DNA of 64,000 nucleotides from Saururus chinensis (lineage: Eukaryota; Streptophyta; Magnoliopsida; Piperales; Saururaceae). Positions 10,206 through 24,955 of the stretch are shown piece after piece. Location: the NCBI GenBank assembly GCA_035235625.1, contig CP141145.1:41148668-41212667 (forward strand). The letters are read 5' to 3'. How positions within the stretch are numbered: the first letter of the stretch is position 1; every line of letters begins with the position of its first letter. The translations under genes were made by a program, and so were the position numbers. Under the pieces are notes generated by a model, which was given only the letters and a program-made list of their open reading frames with translations, had not been told where the DNA came from and did no database searches.

Positions 10206-12868
10206 CGAGCTCAGCGAAAAAAACAAAAAATCTCACCCAAGAGAACCGAAACAAGAAGCTACAAAGCTTTATTAGACGCAGCAGCAGGAGTCAAACGAAT
10301 CAGACGATTGAAAACAAAATTTAGAGGATTTGGAAAGACCGAGCAATGAACAAAGAGATTAATAAAAGACTATGCAAAGAAAGTTTCAAAGCAGAATGAA
10401 GAGACAAGAGGAGGGGGAACCAGCGAAGAAGGAAATGGGGAGGAGGAGGGAACCGAGCCTGATGTTATTGGGTGGATGCTGAATAGAGTAGTGGGGGGAG
10501 TTGGTTGAGCTGATAATTGAAACTTTTGACATCTAACTCTGGAGCATGGACTATGGAAGAGGGAGGGACGGAGTCAAAACTCAAACAGAAGAAAGAAACC
10601 TTTTTTTTTTTTTGGGTGCAAACAGATCGAAGAAGAAAAGCTTGAATGAGATGAGTGGGAGCCGAATCGGGTTTGGTTTTTCCTTTGTTTGGAAGCGACC
10701 CGCTCGCCGACTAATCGTGGTCCCTTTCCTTCCCCCCCTCTGCCTTCCTTGCCGCGTATTCTTCCCCAGGTTGCTTTTCGTTCAAATTAGAGCAAATTAA
10801 GCTTTATTAAGTGCAAATAAATTAAAAAAAAGGAAAAAATTAATCTGTGCAGGTCGAATGGAGATGAGTGTGCATTTAGCGTGATCAGTTTTTAATGATC
10901 CGAGGAGCTAGTCATAGAAATCCGGTCAAGAAAACAATTTTCAATAAAGATCTGATTATGTGCGTCTGATCTCAGGGTGGGTGGGTGGATCCAAACCTGC
11001 TCTTCTAATTAGGTAACAGGTGTTTGACAATCGAAATCGATATAGAGTGACTACAATATATCCGACTTAAAAAAAAACTAATTAATAAATTAATTACGTT
11101 CAAATTAACTAAATTTTCAATAGTTATTTATCGCTTGGTGTTCATGGTGTGGCGGCTGCGTCTTGGGTGTCACTCGATTGCTTCTGAAGATATTTGCTGT
11201 TTATAATGGTAGACGTAATAAGTTGTTGAGTGAGAAGTCGGAAATCGATACAACTTAGAAGAGGAAGGGTTGTGGCGGAAGATTTCACACGCTTTTAAAG
11301 GATTTATATTTTGGGAGCTCTCCGCCACATTGTTTTGTTTGATGTGGTCGTTTTTGGATTTCTCTTCAAGTAGTTGGTGTCAATGACTTATTCACAGAGA
11401 GGAGATGTCGATCTTGGGAGTTGAAACCTCACATTTAAGTAACTAAAGATGTCGACCTTTACCTAACTATTGGAGGCTATTGTCAACTCCACTTTGCTCG
11501 CCCTAAGAAGCAAAAAAGACGAGAACATATATCTATAAAAGAAACACGTTCTTCTCTGCCCTTGGGTGTGTCTTCACGATCATCTGAGTTCTGATTAAGT
11601 AATCCTTCAGTTGCTTCTATGTCAAATATGAAAGGGTCGGCAGCATTTGGGCTTCTTCTGCCGAACTGCTGAAGGTAGCTGCATATCGTTAATCCAGTCA
11701 AGAGCTGGCTGATTTGGCTAGTGACGGGCGGCCGCATGTGTTTCCAACCGGTCACTCTGTGAAGTGCGAGCAGATGCAGTCCTTGTAATCCTATCTCTAT
11801 ATCGTCACTTAGGTGGGGTATATAAGTAAACCTTGAAGAGTCAGGTTTTGAATTTTAAATTCAACCTTAATGGGTTAGGTCTAGGTTTTAGGCAATCCAA
11901 CTTATAATTTTTTTATATTTTTATAAAATCCAACCCCATCTAAAGTTTAAAATTTTAAACTTAACTTAAATAATTATACGAGTTGATTTGAATTTTACTA
12001 TTTTTTATTTGGCATCGGTTTTGGGTTTACCAAAACTTAACCCAAACCCGACCCATCCTTTCGGCTGCACGAGTTGGCCCTTTAATTCGTCTGTCTTTGA
12101 CTTCCTTCGCAGGGATTGAATGTGTCATCCAGATAGAAATATCATCTGATGTTCGGAAGGTGGGAGTCCAGTCACGTTAGACAAACAACAAAATGTGGGT
12201 CTATGTGACCACCTGAATACAGAGCAATGTTACTCGTTATACACACGGAAACGGGAAAAGTGAGAACGAAATTCTATCACCCATGTGATTAGGGTGAGCC
12301 CACGCGGTCATTGGTGGGGCCCAGGGAAAATCACATGGGTCTGGATTTGATTTTCTTTGAAGACTGTAAACGGGATGAGGTTTCAAAGAAATGGCATTCG
12401 TTGGCCCAAGACTGATGCTGGATGAACTGTCCGGGCTTGGGCTCAAACAAACATATGATATAAATTCCATGGGCCAATCATCATACCGAGTTTAATGTAC
12501 TGCTCAGATTTCTTCATCTTCCAACATGTACTGTTTTGCAGAACGTGCTTGAAAGCTACTCAGTCATGGAAGCAGTTTCACTGTTCTTTACTTACAAAGT
12601 GTCAAGTATAAAATATTCTAGAGTCGTTAATATTTGAAATCAATGTTGTATACGCTAACACACGTTAGTATCGGGGAGTACACCATCGATTTTTTGGACG
12701 AACGGTTCCCATATGTTCCTTGCAATGGATACTTTATGAGTTGCATATCTACTCAATCAATGAATCAAACTACTTAAGAGGATGTGGATTAACATACTTA
12801 AGAGTGGCCGGTTCATTTTGGACACTATATGGTAAAATAAACAAATAAAATTTCTATCTAACAAACAT
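10206..12868. other. Rhomboid promoter and unannotated spacer
   Basis: The part next to 10205 should be the rhomboid 5'UTR and promoter, with a poly-T tract near 10602. A hAT-like decayed stretch rich in 'gggttaggtctaggtttta' and its complement lies at about 11820-12060. Open frames such as 11483-11755 (minus) and 12237-12470 (minus) have no recognisable domain and are probably chance. A 'cgctaacacacgttag' motif near 12654 resembles the MITE family seen at 22.2 kb. Confidence 0.35.
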
Positions 12869-15164
12869 GGGGCCTGTTTGGATTAGTGCAAACCGAGAGA
12901 AAAAGAAAGAGAAAAAGAAAAAGAATAAAAAAGTGAATTCATATAAAAGATAAACTAGGAGATTTTTAAAAAAAATTACTATTTGGTTGCACCAATGTTG
13001 CTATGAAAAATTAAAACTTGAATCCACAAATGGTGGTAATGGTTGTAGAAGTGGTGTAGGTAGTAGTGGCGGTAGTGGTGATGATAGAAGTAGCAGCAGG
13101 GGTGGCAATAGTTATAAAATCTATGATCTTAAACCGGTTTTCATTTTACTTTAATTATCGGTTATCGTGAGGTTAACACATTTTCTGATTTATTTGGTAG
13201 TTTCGTAAATAAAAGGTGTTTATGATGATTTCAATCAAAATCAACTTTAAGATTGGCGGATTTAAGTGATTTTGAAACAAATGTGAATTTTTGGGATTTT
13301 TTAGATTTTTTACTATTTTTTCAAAAATTAGGGTTTTAGTGGGACCCCCCGTGGGCCCCACCGTCGAAATTTTAGTTTTTATGCCAAATGAACCCAAATA
13401 TCAACTTAAGGTTATACAAAAAAATTTAGAATTTTCTTATACTTAATTAGTGCTCAGATTTGTAACATACCTATTTTTAGCCTACTTTTCTTATTTACAC
13501 CCCATAACTTACCCATACACACCCCAACCCTTACTATAAAAGGCCAAACCTGAGTCATTCCCATTTTGGGAATAGGCTGAGGAGGAGAAGTCAAGCCTAA
13601 TCCCCAATTAAGCATGAATTAGAAGGTATTTAAGGTAAGTCTATTCTAATTAAGCACTAAATCTTTGCTTTCTTCTTAATCCTCTCTAGATTTACCATTT
13701 CTCTTTTGTTTCAATATATTTTTAAACACCAAAATTACTAATTTGTATTTTTACTACAAACCCTAGCTCTCAAAATCCGATTTTTTATGTTCAATAAGCC
13801 CTAGATCTAAGTTTTTAATTAAGGTTTTCTTTGTTCAATCGGTTTTAATGGAGTTTATTCAAACTCTATGTCTTTGTAAGGTTTTCAAGATGGGTGACCA
13901 TCAAACCTAAGCCTAATCAAGGGATAAGGTAATGGACTTTCGAAATTTCAGTTTTCCTATGGTTAAACACTTGATTTTGTGGTTTCTTTTGAATGGAATT
14001 ACTTGATTTAGTACTTTAATGACATGATTAGTAAATGGTAATTTTTAATCCCGATTTCATAGGGTTTTATCTTGTTATGATGTGTATTAGCATTCTAGAA
14101 GGTATTGTGAAGTTTTAATGTCATTTGAGTTGTTAGATGGAGATTTTGAGTATTATCAATGGAGTTTCGGTTAGAAAATTTGAAATGAAGAAGATGACCA
14201 AAATTATTTTGTTGGTGTTAAAACGGCCCTGAGGGCATTCGAACGACAACACTACAATTTTGACATTTTTCCTGTATAGCCGATCAAACGTCCCTGCAGG
14301 GCGTTCGAACGGCTACACTGCAGAAATTGACAATTTTATGTATGATGCTTATTTTGACATATCTACTTCAAAGTATCATTTTTATGTTTATGTAGAGTAT
14401 TTTGATCAATAATAAGCTACTTGAAGAACATTTTATTGATGTTAGAAGTTGTGGTATATATATTTAAAGTTATATGGAATGGTTTGTGGTTGGTTATATG
14501 ATGTTGGAATTACCATCTTAAAGTTATGAATAGTTGATTCTCTATGGTTAAGCATATTTTTAGTAGGACTACAACATACTAATGGACTGATTTGTCATGA
14601 TAGAATGTGGTTAGTTGAGGTATGAATGTTAGTGAATGTCATGACTTATGGATGAAGTGAATAATCTTATATGTGTTTAGTCTTTGTGGTTGAGCTTTAA
14701 ATTGAGTTATGATTTTAATGATTCTTCTCCTATAATTTTCGATGGAATTCATGATTAGATGTTAATGCTTATGTGTAGTGTGATGGTGATTGAATTACAA
14801 GCATGTTGAAATGCATTGTGTGAAGTGCTTCTACTAGGTACACACACATGGGGTTTAATGATGATGATGAGGTTTGCTATTATGATTATGAATGATGCAT
14901 TCGGGGCTGATGAGAGCACTTATCATGAATTAGGATTCATGTATGTTTTGCCCACGTATGTACCATGTTGCATTCATCATGAAAAATAAATTTTCAATTG
15001 AGGCTTTATCGAGATTAGTCAAATTTGATCAATTGGATGCAATGTGGTGAAATTGTGTGCCGGATTAATCAGTCATGGATTAATCAAAACTTGATTGGTC
15101 CGAAAGGATATGTTTTGATTTGATGGTTTGTTCAAGCACACCGGCTTACCAGTTATCATTGCTT

Positions 15165-15345
15165 GGGACTTTAGTCTTGACAAGCAGGGTTGTCCGGGAT
15201 TTTAGACTTGATGGGCAAGAGTTGCTCGAAGGCGTTGGCCTTGAGGAGCAGGAGTTGCTTGAGACTTTGGTCTTGACAAGCAGGAGTTGCTCGAAGGCGT
15301 TAGCCTTGAGGAGCATGTCTATTTGATAAGTGTTTGCTCGAAGGC
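15165..15345. repeat. Minisatellite with 'gttgctcgaaggc' units
   Basis: About six degenerate copies of a unit of roughly 30 bp built on 'gttgctcgaaggcgttggc' and 'cttgaggagcaggag'. It lies inside LTR-type block A. The corresponding places in the other two blocks have no comparable array. Confidence 0.6.
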
Positions 15346-15441
15346 TTTGACTTTGAGGAGCAGGTCTATTCTCTATGTGTATGGACTTACATGTTGGACT
15401 AGTGTGTGTGCGACACTTATACATACATGATGAATGAGAAT

Positions 15442-15835
15442 GATGTGATGCATGATTGAATATGTATGTTAGAGATACATTTCATGCAAGTTGATATAAT
15501 GTGATGCATGATGAAATATGTATGTTAGAGATACATCTCATGCAGGTTGATATGATGGATGCATAATTGAATATGTATGTTAGAGATACATCTCATGTAG
15601 ATTGATATGATGTGAAGCATGATTGAATATGTATGTTAGAGATACATCTCATGCAGGTTGATATGATGGATGCATAATTGAATATGTATGTTAGAGATAC
15701 ATCTCATGCATGATTGATATGGTTGTTGAAGCATGATTGATATAAAGGGTATCGATACATTCATGCAGGTTATTATGATGTGATGTATGATGGAATATGT
15801 ATGTTAGAGATACATTCATGCAGGTTGTTATGATG
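15442..15835. repeat. Tandem array, about 56-bp unit
   Basis: About seven copies of a unit centred on 'tatgtatgttagagatacat' followed by 'catgcaggttgatatgatg'. Spacing is about 56 bp for the first copies and shorter or longer later. It lies inside LTR-type block A. Block A' has a different array (69-70 bp unit) at a comparable place (47133-47450). Confidence 0.7.
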
Positions 15836-18684
15836 GGAATGATACTATGTAGATCATGCGCTATGATGCAGGTTTAGGTGATGTGTATGTGTGATCAGAA
15901 AATGATGCACCTTGCCAATCTTTGATCTGAATGAATATATTGTTATGCTATCGTATTTACCGATGATGATAGTTACATTAAAACCATAGCTAAGTTTGTT
16001 AAACTCACCCCTCTTTCTTGTATTTTGCTTTGGGGTTGCGTGGTGCGACATGCAGAGGGACAGGATCTCCTCCTTGAGGAAAGGTTGGAGATGACTTGGA
16101 TGTCACCATGGAGATTCTTATGTGGTTTATTTTCCTTGGTTATGCTTTATGTTTAGAACCTTTGTGTAAGGTTCTTTGTTGGATTTTTATACTACTTTAT
16201 ACAGTTATGATGCTTAAGACTTATTTTGAGCCAGTGTGGGCTATATTTGACTAAGTATGTAGGTTTGAGATTAGTTGTTTACTTCGTGTTAAACAACTCT
16301 CTTTTTGTTCTTCTTACTTACTCTTGCTCAAAGGATTGTGCGTACTCCGTATTTCTGTTAAGTTGCCCGTGGTTATGGTTAAGTCTTCCGCTAAACCATT
16401 TTCTCAATTTTCCCTTCGTCGCCCCCGTGCGCTTGACCGGCCCTTGGACCGGGTTCGGCTTGGGTCGAGCATCGCTGGGGCATGACAATAGTGGCTACAA
16501 TGGTGGTGGTTGAGGCAGCAATAGTGGAGGTGGCAATGGTGGCAGCAGTGGCAACGGCGCAACGGAGGTGTTGATGGCAGCGACATCAACAAAGGTGCCG
16601 GTGGCAATGGTGGCTATATTGGTGGCGACAATGGTTGAGGTAGTGATGGCAGTGTCTTGAGGGGAAGGGAGGTGGCAGCAGTAGTGGCAATGGCGGTGGT
16701 AGCGATGGTAGTAGTGACTAAGTTGACACTATGAATATTAAAGGCACAAGTGTTTGATATGCATATTTTCTCTCAAAATCTATAGGTTAAGAGGTAATTT
16801 TTTTTTGGTAAGATCTATAATTTATTTCAATTTTATTTGCATAAATTTGTTTGTTTGACTTGATTTTCTTAGAGTAGTGAGTTTGGTTATTTATAAATTT
16901 ATAAATTTATATTTTAGTTTAGTTTAGAGTATTAGTATAAAGCTTGATTCACTCAATTTCTACCTATTTAAAGGCATTTTCTTTCTATTTTTCCTTTGTC
17001 GAAGGAGCAAGCCCCACTGTGGGACCAACATCTACATGGGATAGCGTGCTACCCATTTCAGTACTAATATTCTTTTGATTTGTCTAAGTGGGCTTAAGTG
17101 TAATAAAATTTGTTTTCGAGTCAATGGTGCACTTGAGCGGTCATTTAAGGCCTTTTAACTTATTTTTCAACTTAACAATTTAATTTTTAACCCATAAGCC
17201 TTAGTATAAAAAGAAAAACCTTAGTCATTTGCTAATAAGGAAGGGTTGAGAATACGAGGGAGACTAAGCTCTACCCCTGTTTTTCAAATGATAAATCATT
17301 CTTAAGATAAGGTTTTCCCCTTAATCACCCTTTAATCTTTTAATTTTTTTCTTAATTGTCTCAATCTTTACTTTTCCTATTTATATTATTAGTTTCATTC
17401 CATCAAAATCATGTTTTAAATTTTAATTTGGAACCTTAATTTGGTATTTTTGTTTTTAACTTAACTAGGTTTTGAATTGTTTATTTCGTTGATTTGATTC
17501 TATTAGTTAATTTTGACTACGACTAACTAAAAGCCCTAATTTTTGGATAAGATTTCTCTAGGTTGAAGTTCATTTAAGGGATTCACAAGCTTGATACAAA
17601 TAAGGGTTTTTCTTCTAAGCGATTTTCTTAATTGAAATACCATTATTGTGGGTTTATTTGAGCTTTTTATTCATCTTAGATTGTAATGGTGATTTATTAA
17701 AAATATATAATTTATTATTATTTTTGTATATTTAAGCATGAAAAATATTAGATCTATCATATTTTAGGTTTAGGTAATGATTATATGAAGTTTTAGGAAT
17801 TTTTATTAAATTTTGGAAGAATTTCGATTCGGTTTTGTGAGGTAGAAGAAGACTCCTTTGGCAATTCTGTTTTGACCATTTGATTGCCTTGTGGGCCGAT
17901 CAAACAACCAACCTTTCGAATGGGATGACAAGATGTTCGAACGACCACTCTTCCAATGGGCTGTCAGGCCGTTCAAACGACCAAATACTGTTTTGGATTT
18001 AAGATTATACTTCATATACTTTTACTTTGACTTTTACTCTCAATTTTTTTTTGGAATAGATTATCATGCCTAGACTATATTCCTAATTTTTCAAATTTTT
18101 CTGTAATAATGTGTATTATTATATTCTTTGGAATAACAACTCTTTGTTTCTGTGTGTAAAAGTATGTTTAGGGATGAAAACATATAATTTTTTGTTCTTT
18201 CTTTTTGTGATGGATTGATATATGTGTTATGAGTATATCGTAAAAATTTTAAATTGTTTAGAGTATGATAAGTCAATGACATAGTTATAAATTTAAAGGT
18301 CGATGATTCTAGCAAAAATGCACGGTCTCATAAATTAAATAACAAAAATAATTTCTATTTTTATTTTTATATAATATTTATTTATATTGTAATTACAACT
18401 ATAATGTAGGTCTCCATAAAGTTTATGTTAATTAGAGTTTATTTGCTATTTTTCTAAAAATGTACAAATTACATATTATGATTATGTTAAAATATCTACT
18501 TAAGCTAGTATGGAATAAATGCATATATACATAAATTTAAGTAGGATTTTGATGATTTCTTCATATTGCCTTCATGATTCTAATAGATTATGATCATAAT
18601 GAATTATGAATACTTGCACATATTACATTAATTATATATAAACTATGTTCCACATGTTCTAGCTCAAATATGAACGCAACCATG

Positions 18685-18686
<2 letters not shown>

Positions 18687-18730
<44 letters not shown>
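18687..18730. repeat. (TA)n microsatellite, left of the GGPPS-bearing element
   Basis: About 20 TA units directly abutting the left terminal inverted repeat at 18731. With the longer tract on the other side this suggests insertion into a TA microsatellite. Confidence 0.9.

Positions 18731-20540
<1,810 letters not shown>

Positions 20541-20629
<89 letters not shown>
20541..20629. repeat. (TA)n microsatellite, right of the GGPPS-bearing element
   Basis: About 44 uninterrupted TA units next to the right terminal inverted repeat. Longer and purer than the left tract, so the two have changed in length separately since insertion. Confidence 0.92.
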
Positions 20630-20630
<1 letters not shown>

Positions 20631-22139
20631 TCATGCTTATATGATTTTATTTGTCACAAATGAATCATATTTTATACATATTAGGATTGATTAGAGTATG
20701 TTTACTTATGTTTGCATTCATTAAATATTACTTACGTATATATCATGTCGCATCCATCATGAGAATGACTTGTAAACGAATATTACTCTTGTTTAACCGT
20801 GATTAATCGATTAGATATCATACCTTTTCGGATTAGCCACATTGGAGGTTTATCAAATCGGTTTTATGTCCAAAATGATATAGTTTTACGTCCATTGGAT
20901 GAGGTTTTATGTTTATTTAAGGACGGTTTTCCTCCCTGGTTGAGAAGAATGAAATTCTATAATGAGTTAAATTAATGAGTCTTTCTGGACATGATAATCT
21001 AGGTTAGTTTGTCCATTTGCACTATCTTACCAAGGGTATTTTCCCTATTTGGGATCTACCTAAAATACTTTAGTTTTTTTTCTAGGAATTTATACTTCAT
21101 TGTTAGGATTTTCAGAGTGAATAGGTCTCTTTATACTTTAGTTAGGATAAGCAGGGTTATTTTCTTTATTAAGAGATATCCACCAGATTGTATATACATG
21201 TGTATGAATTATAATACTCATTGGCACAGTTTGTGTATGTACAATGATGCTCATGTTACACATGATGAATATGAAATGATTACACTTGAACATGTAGGAT
21301 AAAATGTGATTTGATACACTTGATTATGTAAGATGAATGTGAATGTGGATATTTGTTTTATGTAGGATGTGAATGAAATATGAAATTTAAATGATTGTAC
21401 AAGGTGTACATGTATGCTATGAATTATTAATGAACATATGATGCATAAGTGGTGTGAATGTCTATATCAAATGTGATTTATCTTATGATGCATGTTTAAA
21501 TTGACATTTATAGGAAGAATACATATGGTGTTATCACGAGCTTATATTTTGTTTCAAAATATTTACTGAGTTAAGCTCACCCTTCTTTTATTTGTGGTTT
21601 TATTTTAGAGTTGTACATTATGTCATTTAGATTCTCTGGATGGTCTTTATGTTAAGCTTAAAGATGATCATGCATAATGAGAGAGGGCTAGATGTTTGGG
21701 TTGGTTTAGATTTGTCATTTGATATGATGATCTTAAATTTGACTTTATTTCATATTTTGGATAGCTTATGATGACTTTAGACATGGTGCAGTCTTAGGGC
21801 TTGAGACTATATTTATTATAAATTTTGTAGGTGTCATGTTGGACTAAGATGGTTAATTAATCCTCTTTACTTTTCATTATTTGCTTCTGTACAAAGGATG
21901 AGAAATCAGGACTGGTTAGTCTTCTGCTTCATTGCGTAGTGTCTCACCACTCTAGATAAGGTTTGGGTCAAGGGGGTAGGACGGGGTGTGACATTTTGGG
22001 GTAATTTTCCACCCATTTTCTCGAGTTCCTACTCTAGTTTCTCTTTCACCGTTCACCAAACAGTGGAAATTAGGGGATTTCTCAAAGATTTTTTTCTTTT
22101 CCTCCACTTTTTACTAATCCAAGCAGACCCTTAGGGTCC

Positions 22140-22810
22140 AAGACAAAGAAAAATATCTACCATAGATAGATGGAAGCATTATTTATGTTCCCTACTGACA
22201 ATGCACAAAGTGTAAGGAACACATATGAGTCATTCATCTATGAGATCGATAGTGCACATACTAGTGTACATTATCGTCAGTAGCTAATGTGCACTAGTAT
22301 ATATGCTGTCAATCTCAAACATTAAAGGTTCTCATGTGTGAAGCATTTTTAATGCTCCATTATGACCATAAGCCCAACATAAAGATTGCAAATGAGCCCT
22401 TCATCCATGAGATTGATAGTGCACATGTTAGCATATATTAGCGCCAATACTACTAACGTTAGCATGTGTGCCATCGATATCAAATATAAAAGGTACTTAT
22501 ATATTCCTTATGTGGGGCTCATTGTCAGAGTAAAACATAAAAAATGTTCCTTCTTATGTGTTCTTTATAGGAAGAGTTTTTCATGATCTCATCTGACAAT
22601 GAGCCCAAAATAAACAATGCCTAAGAATTATAAGTATTTGAGATAATTTACATATATGCTTCAGCATATTAGTATCAAAACCACTAAAAGCTAACGTACG
22701 TGATTGTGTGTGCCATGGATCTCACTAATGAAAGGTTTTTATATGTCCTTTATAATGGGCTAATTGTAAAAAAAAATAAATTAAAAGTGCTTTGTTATGT
22801 GACCCTAGGC
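22140..22810. repeat. Three diverged tandem copies of a hairpin MITE-like unit
   Basis: Each unit (about 200-240 bp) has 'atgagat(c/t)gatagtgcacat', a palindromic middle such as 'gttagcatatatta' with 'taacgttagcatgtgtgcc', then 'aaaggt' and 'tgggctcattgt'. Copies lie at about 22140-22370, 22385-22560 and 22570-22810. Single related copies are at 27790-27990 and 51070-51260. No coding potential. Superfamily unknown. Confidence 0.55.
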
Positions 22811-24657
22811 TCACCAACACCGAGGAGTATTAAAATTACTTCCTAGCTAGAGCTACTTCGCTACTTCATCACCAAAGGGCAAACTTCTTAATTTCCGCGA
22901 CCATTAAAAAAACATAGTATTGATGGTGCCCACCCATTCCTAGCACGGACGCTATCAATTCGAGGATGATATGCGATATTCACTGCCAACAGATACGTCT
23001 CGATTTGGAAAGAAAATGAACCGTTCACCAAGTCAACACCAATATCATTTTGGCAAGGGGTAACAAATAACATAGGGAAACTTTACAAATGCTCTTTTAA
23101 GTTTTGAGTCCCGTGTGTTGGGGTATTCTTTGCCATTTGGATTTTGATATATTACTCACGGGACAAGCTCTCTAAAGCCGTTGGAATGTGAGACAATGAC
23201 CTACAATGCCCGGGCTCAAATTAATTTTTTTCTTAAGTTTTTAAGTATTTATCAAATGCCCATTTTTATTTTTAATATTTACAATTACCCCCATACATAG
23301 TGATGGCTGGATCAACATAGGCATCAATAGGGAAAAGGAATTTTTACCTTTAAAGGATAATATTCTATTCACTGTATATTAATAATTATATTTAAAAAAA
23401 TAATAATTTTAATTGAATGGTAAAACCTATATTTAAAAGAAAGAAAAATAAATTTATAATATTTTTTTAAGAAATAATTATTTAAATAAAATAAAATAGA
23501 GTAATTAATATAAAATAAATATTTTTGTCAAATGAAACTATTTAATGTAGGATGAAGAGAGTTCTAAAATTTCACTGAATAAAAGTAACGTTACAGTTGA
23601 GTGTCTCAATGTTAATTGTAAATCTTAAAAATAGAGGAAGTTAAAAACTTAAACATAGATGCATTTATAAATTTCCTACAACATAGACCCAAAACTAGCA
23701 TGATAACCGTCATATAGCGGTTATAACCAGGTCATCCACATCGAGTTCAGGTCAGCAGTAGGATCATTTATGCATTGCTTACTTGTTTATTTTACATTAT
23801 TATTGTTATTATTGCTAAGGTTGCCAGTCTGTATGCCCACGCGAACAAATGGCATTGAAGATTGGGGTCACGCTTATTACTTGCAACAGACCAATTAAGA
23901 GCTTGTTTAATTGAGAATTTAGGCAGAAGATGACTGATTTCCGGCGCCGGTTCTGGCCCGAACGTAGCCGGTGGTAGCGGTGACGGTAACCAAAAAGCCA
24001 TGCGGCTCGCATACTCGAAGTTCAACTGAGATACGTACAACAAAGCCATCGTTTTTCTTTTTCTGGTAAAGTAATTGATCAGCATCTCTCTTACGCTAGC
24101 GCTAGCAAGGAAGAATTTTTTATACTCTCAGTTATTAATATTTATTTAAAATCAATGATGTACATTGAAATTAATATGTGCTAATAAGTATACCATCAAT
24201 GACATAAACATCTCATTATTAGAAAGAAAGAAAGAAAGAATTCTTCCGTGTGATGCCTCAACTGCATCCTGTAGGGACCTTGGCTGGAGGCTGACCGGCC
24301 AGGCGAGGCGTCCAATCCCTGGGTAAATTAATTTAATTTGCAACATCCTATATGGTTGACCAATGACATTCGATTAATTAATACCATTTGATTTAGTGGT
24401 AGATCCAATTAACTCTTGACGGGCGACGCATCGCTTGCGTCGATCGCACACAATTTGTTGGTATTTGACCACATGTTGGCTCCACAATTCCAAGAGCAAC
24501 GCTGTAAAACACACGCCAGTGGTTATGTCAATAACACGTTAAGATGGGAGAAGAGAGCCTCCCTACCCGACCCACACGCTGCCTAAATGGCCGCCGCTAC
24601 ATCAGAATTCAGAACTCGGAAGAGATATATTGTTCTACCAAGTACAATTGCGTCTCC
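22811..24657. other. Spacer before the GT47 gene
   Basis: AT-rich sequence without a recognisable gene. A GC-rich minus-strand frame at 23792-24085 has no family match that I can see. A short GAAA microsatellite is at 24221-24239. The part from about 24400 on is probably promoter of the GT47 gene. Confidence 0.3.
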
Positions 24658-24666
24658 TTTATATAG
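24658..24666 (+). promoter_or_regulatory. TATA box of the GT47 gene
   Basis: 'TTTATATAG' about 290 bp upstream of the chosen ATG, predicting a 5'UTR of roughly 260 nt. Position and sequence suit a TATA box; no transcript data are available. Confidence 0.4.
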
Positions 24667-24955
24667 AAAGAAACAACTAGAATCACATTATTTCTCACAA
24701 ACAAAGAAGGATATATTGGAGACTGCCCCATTTGCAAGATACGATGCCCCCCGCAGACTTTGACGCATTCAATGCCTCGCATGCGTTTTGAATCCCGTCG
24801 CTCGTCCCACTCCGATGATCCTCCGTCATCTTCTCATTCGCTTTGCGTCCAATTACATGCAATGCAACTCAAGAGAAGAAGAATCAAAGGACGACGTTTC
24901 ACGAGGAAGGTCATGATCGGAGATTTTGCATAGGACTAGGAGAGAAGTCGAGGCA

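Larger units (their letters stand above)
13113..16487. mobile_element. Solo-LTR-like non-coding block (Ty3/gypsy-type ends), copy A
   Basis: A 3.4 kb block with no coding region, flanked by a perfect 5-bp target duplication ATAGT (13108-13112 and 16488-16492). Read on the minus strand it opens 'TGTCATGCCCCAGCG', the style of many plant gypsy LTRs. It carries a TATA-like 'CTATAAAAGG' near 13538 in plus orientation and two internal tandem arrays. Homologous blocks are at 16806-21993 and 46536-49601. It is a fossil: no internal gag-pol region is present, and the strong divergence between copies suggests considerable age. A non-coding LARD-type element is the alternative. Confidence 0.5.

Noticed and set aside
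11483-11755. 90-residue minus-strand open frame
   Set aside because: No recognisable motif, no splice context linking it to other exons; treated as chance.
15442-15835. CRISPR-like regular spacing
   Set aside because: Units are contiguous tandem repeats without unique spacers, in a plant nuclear context.
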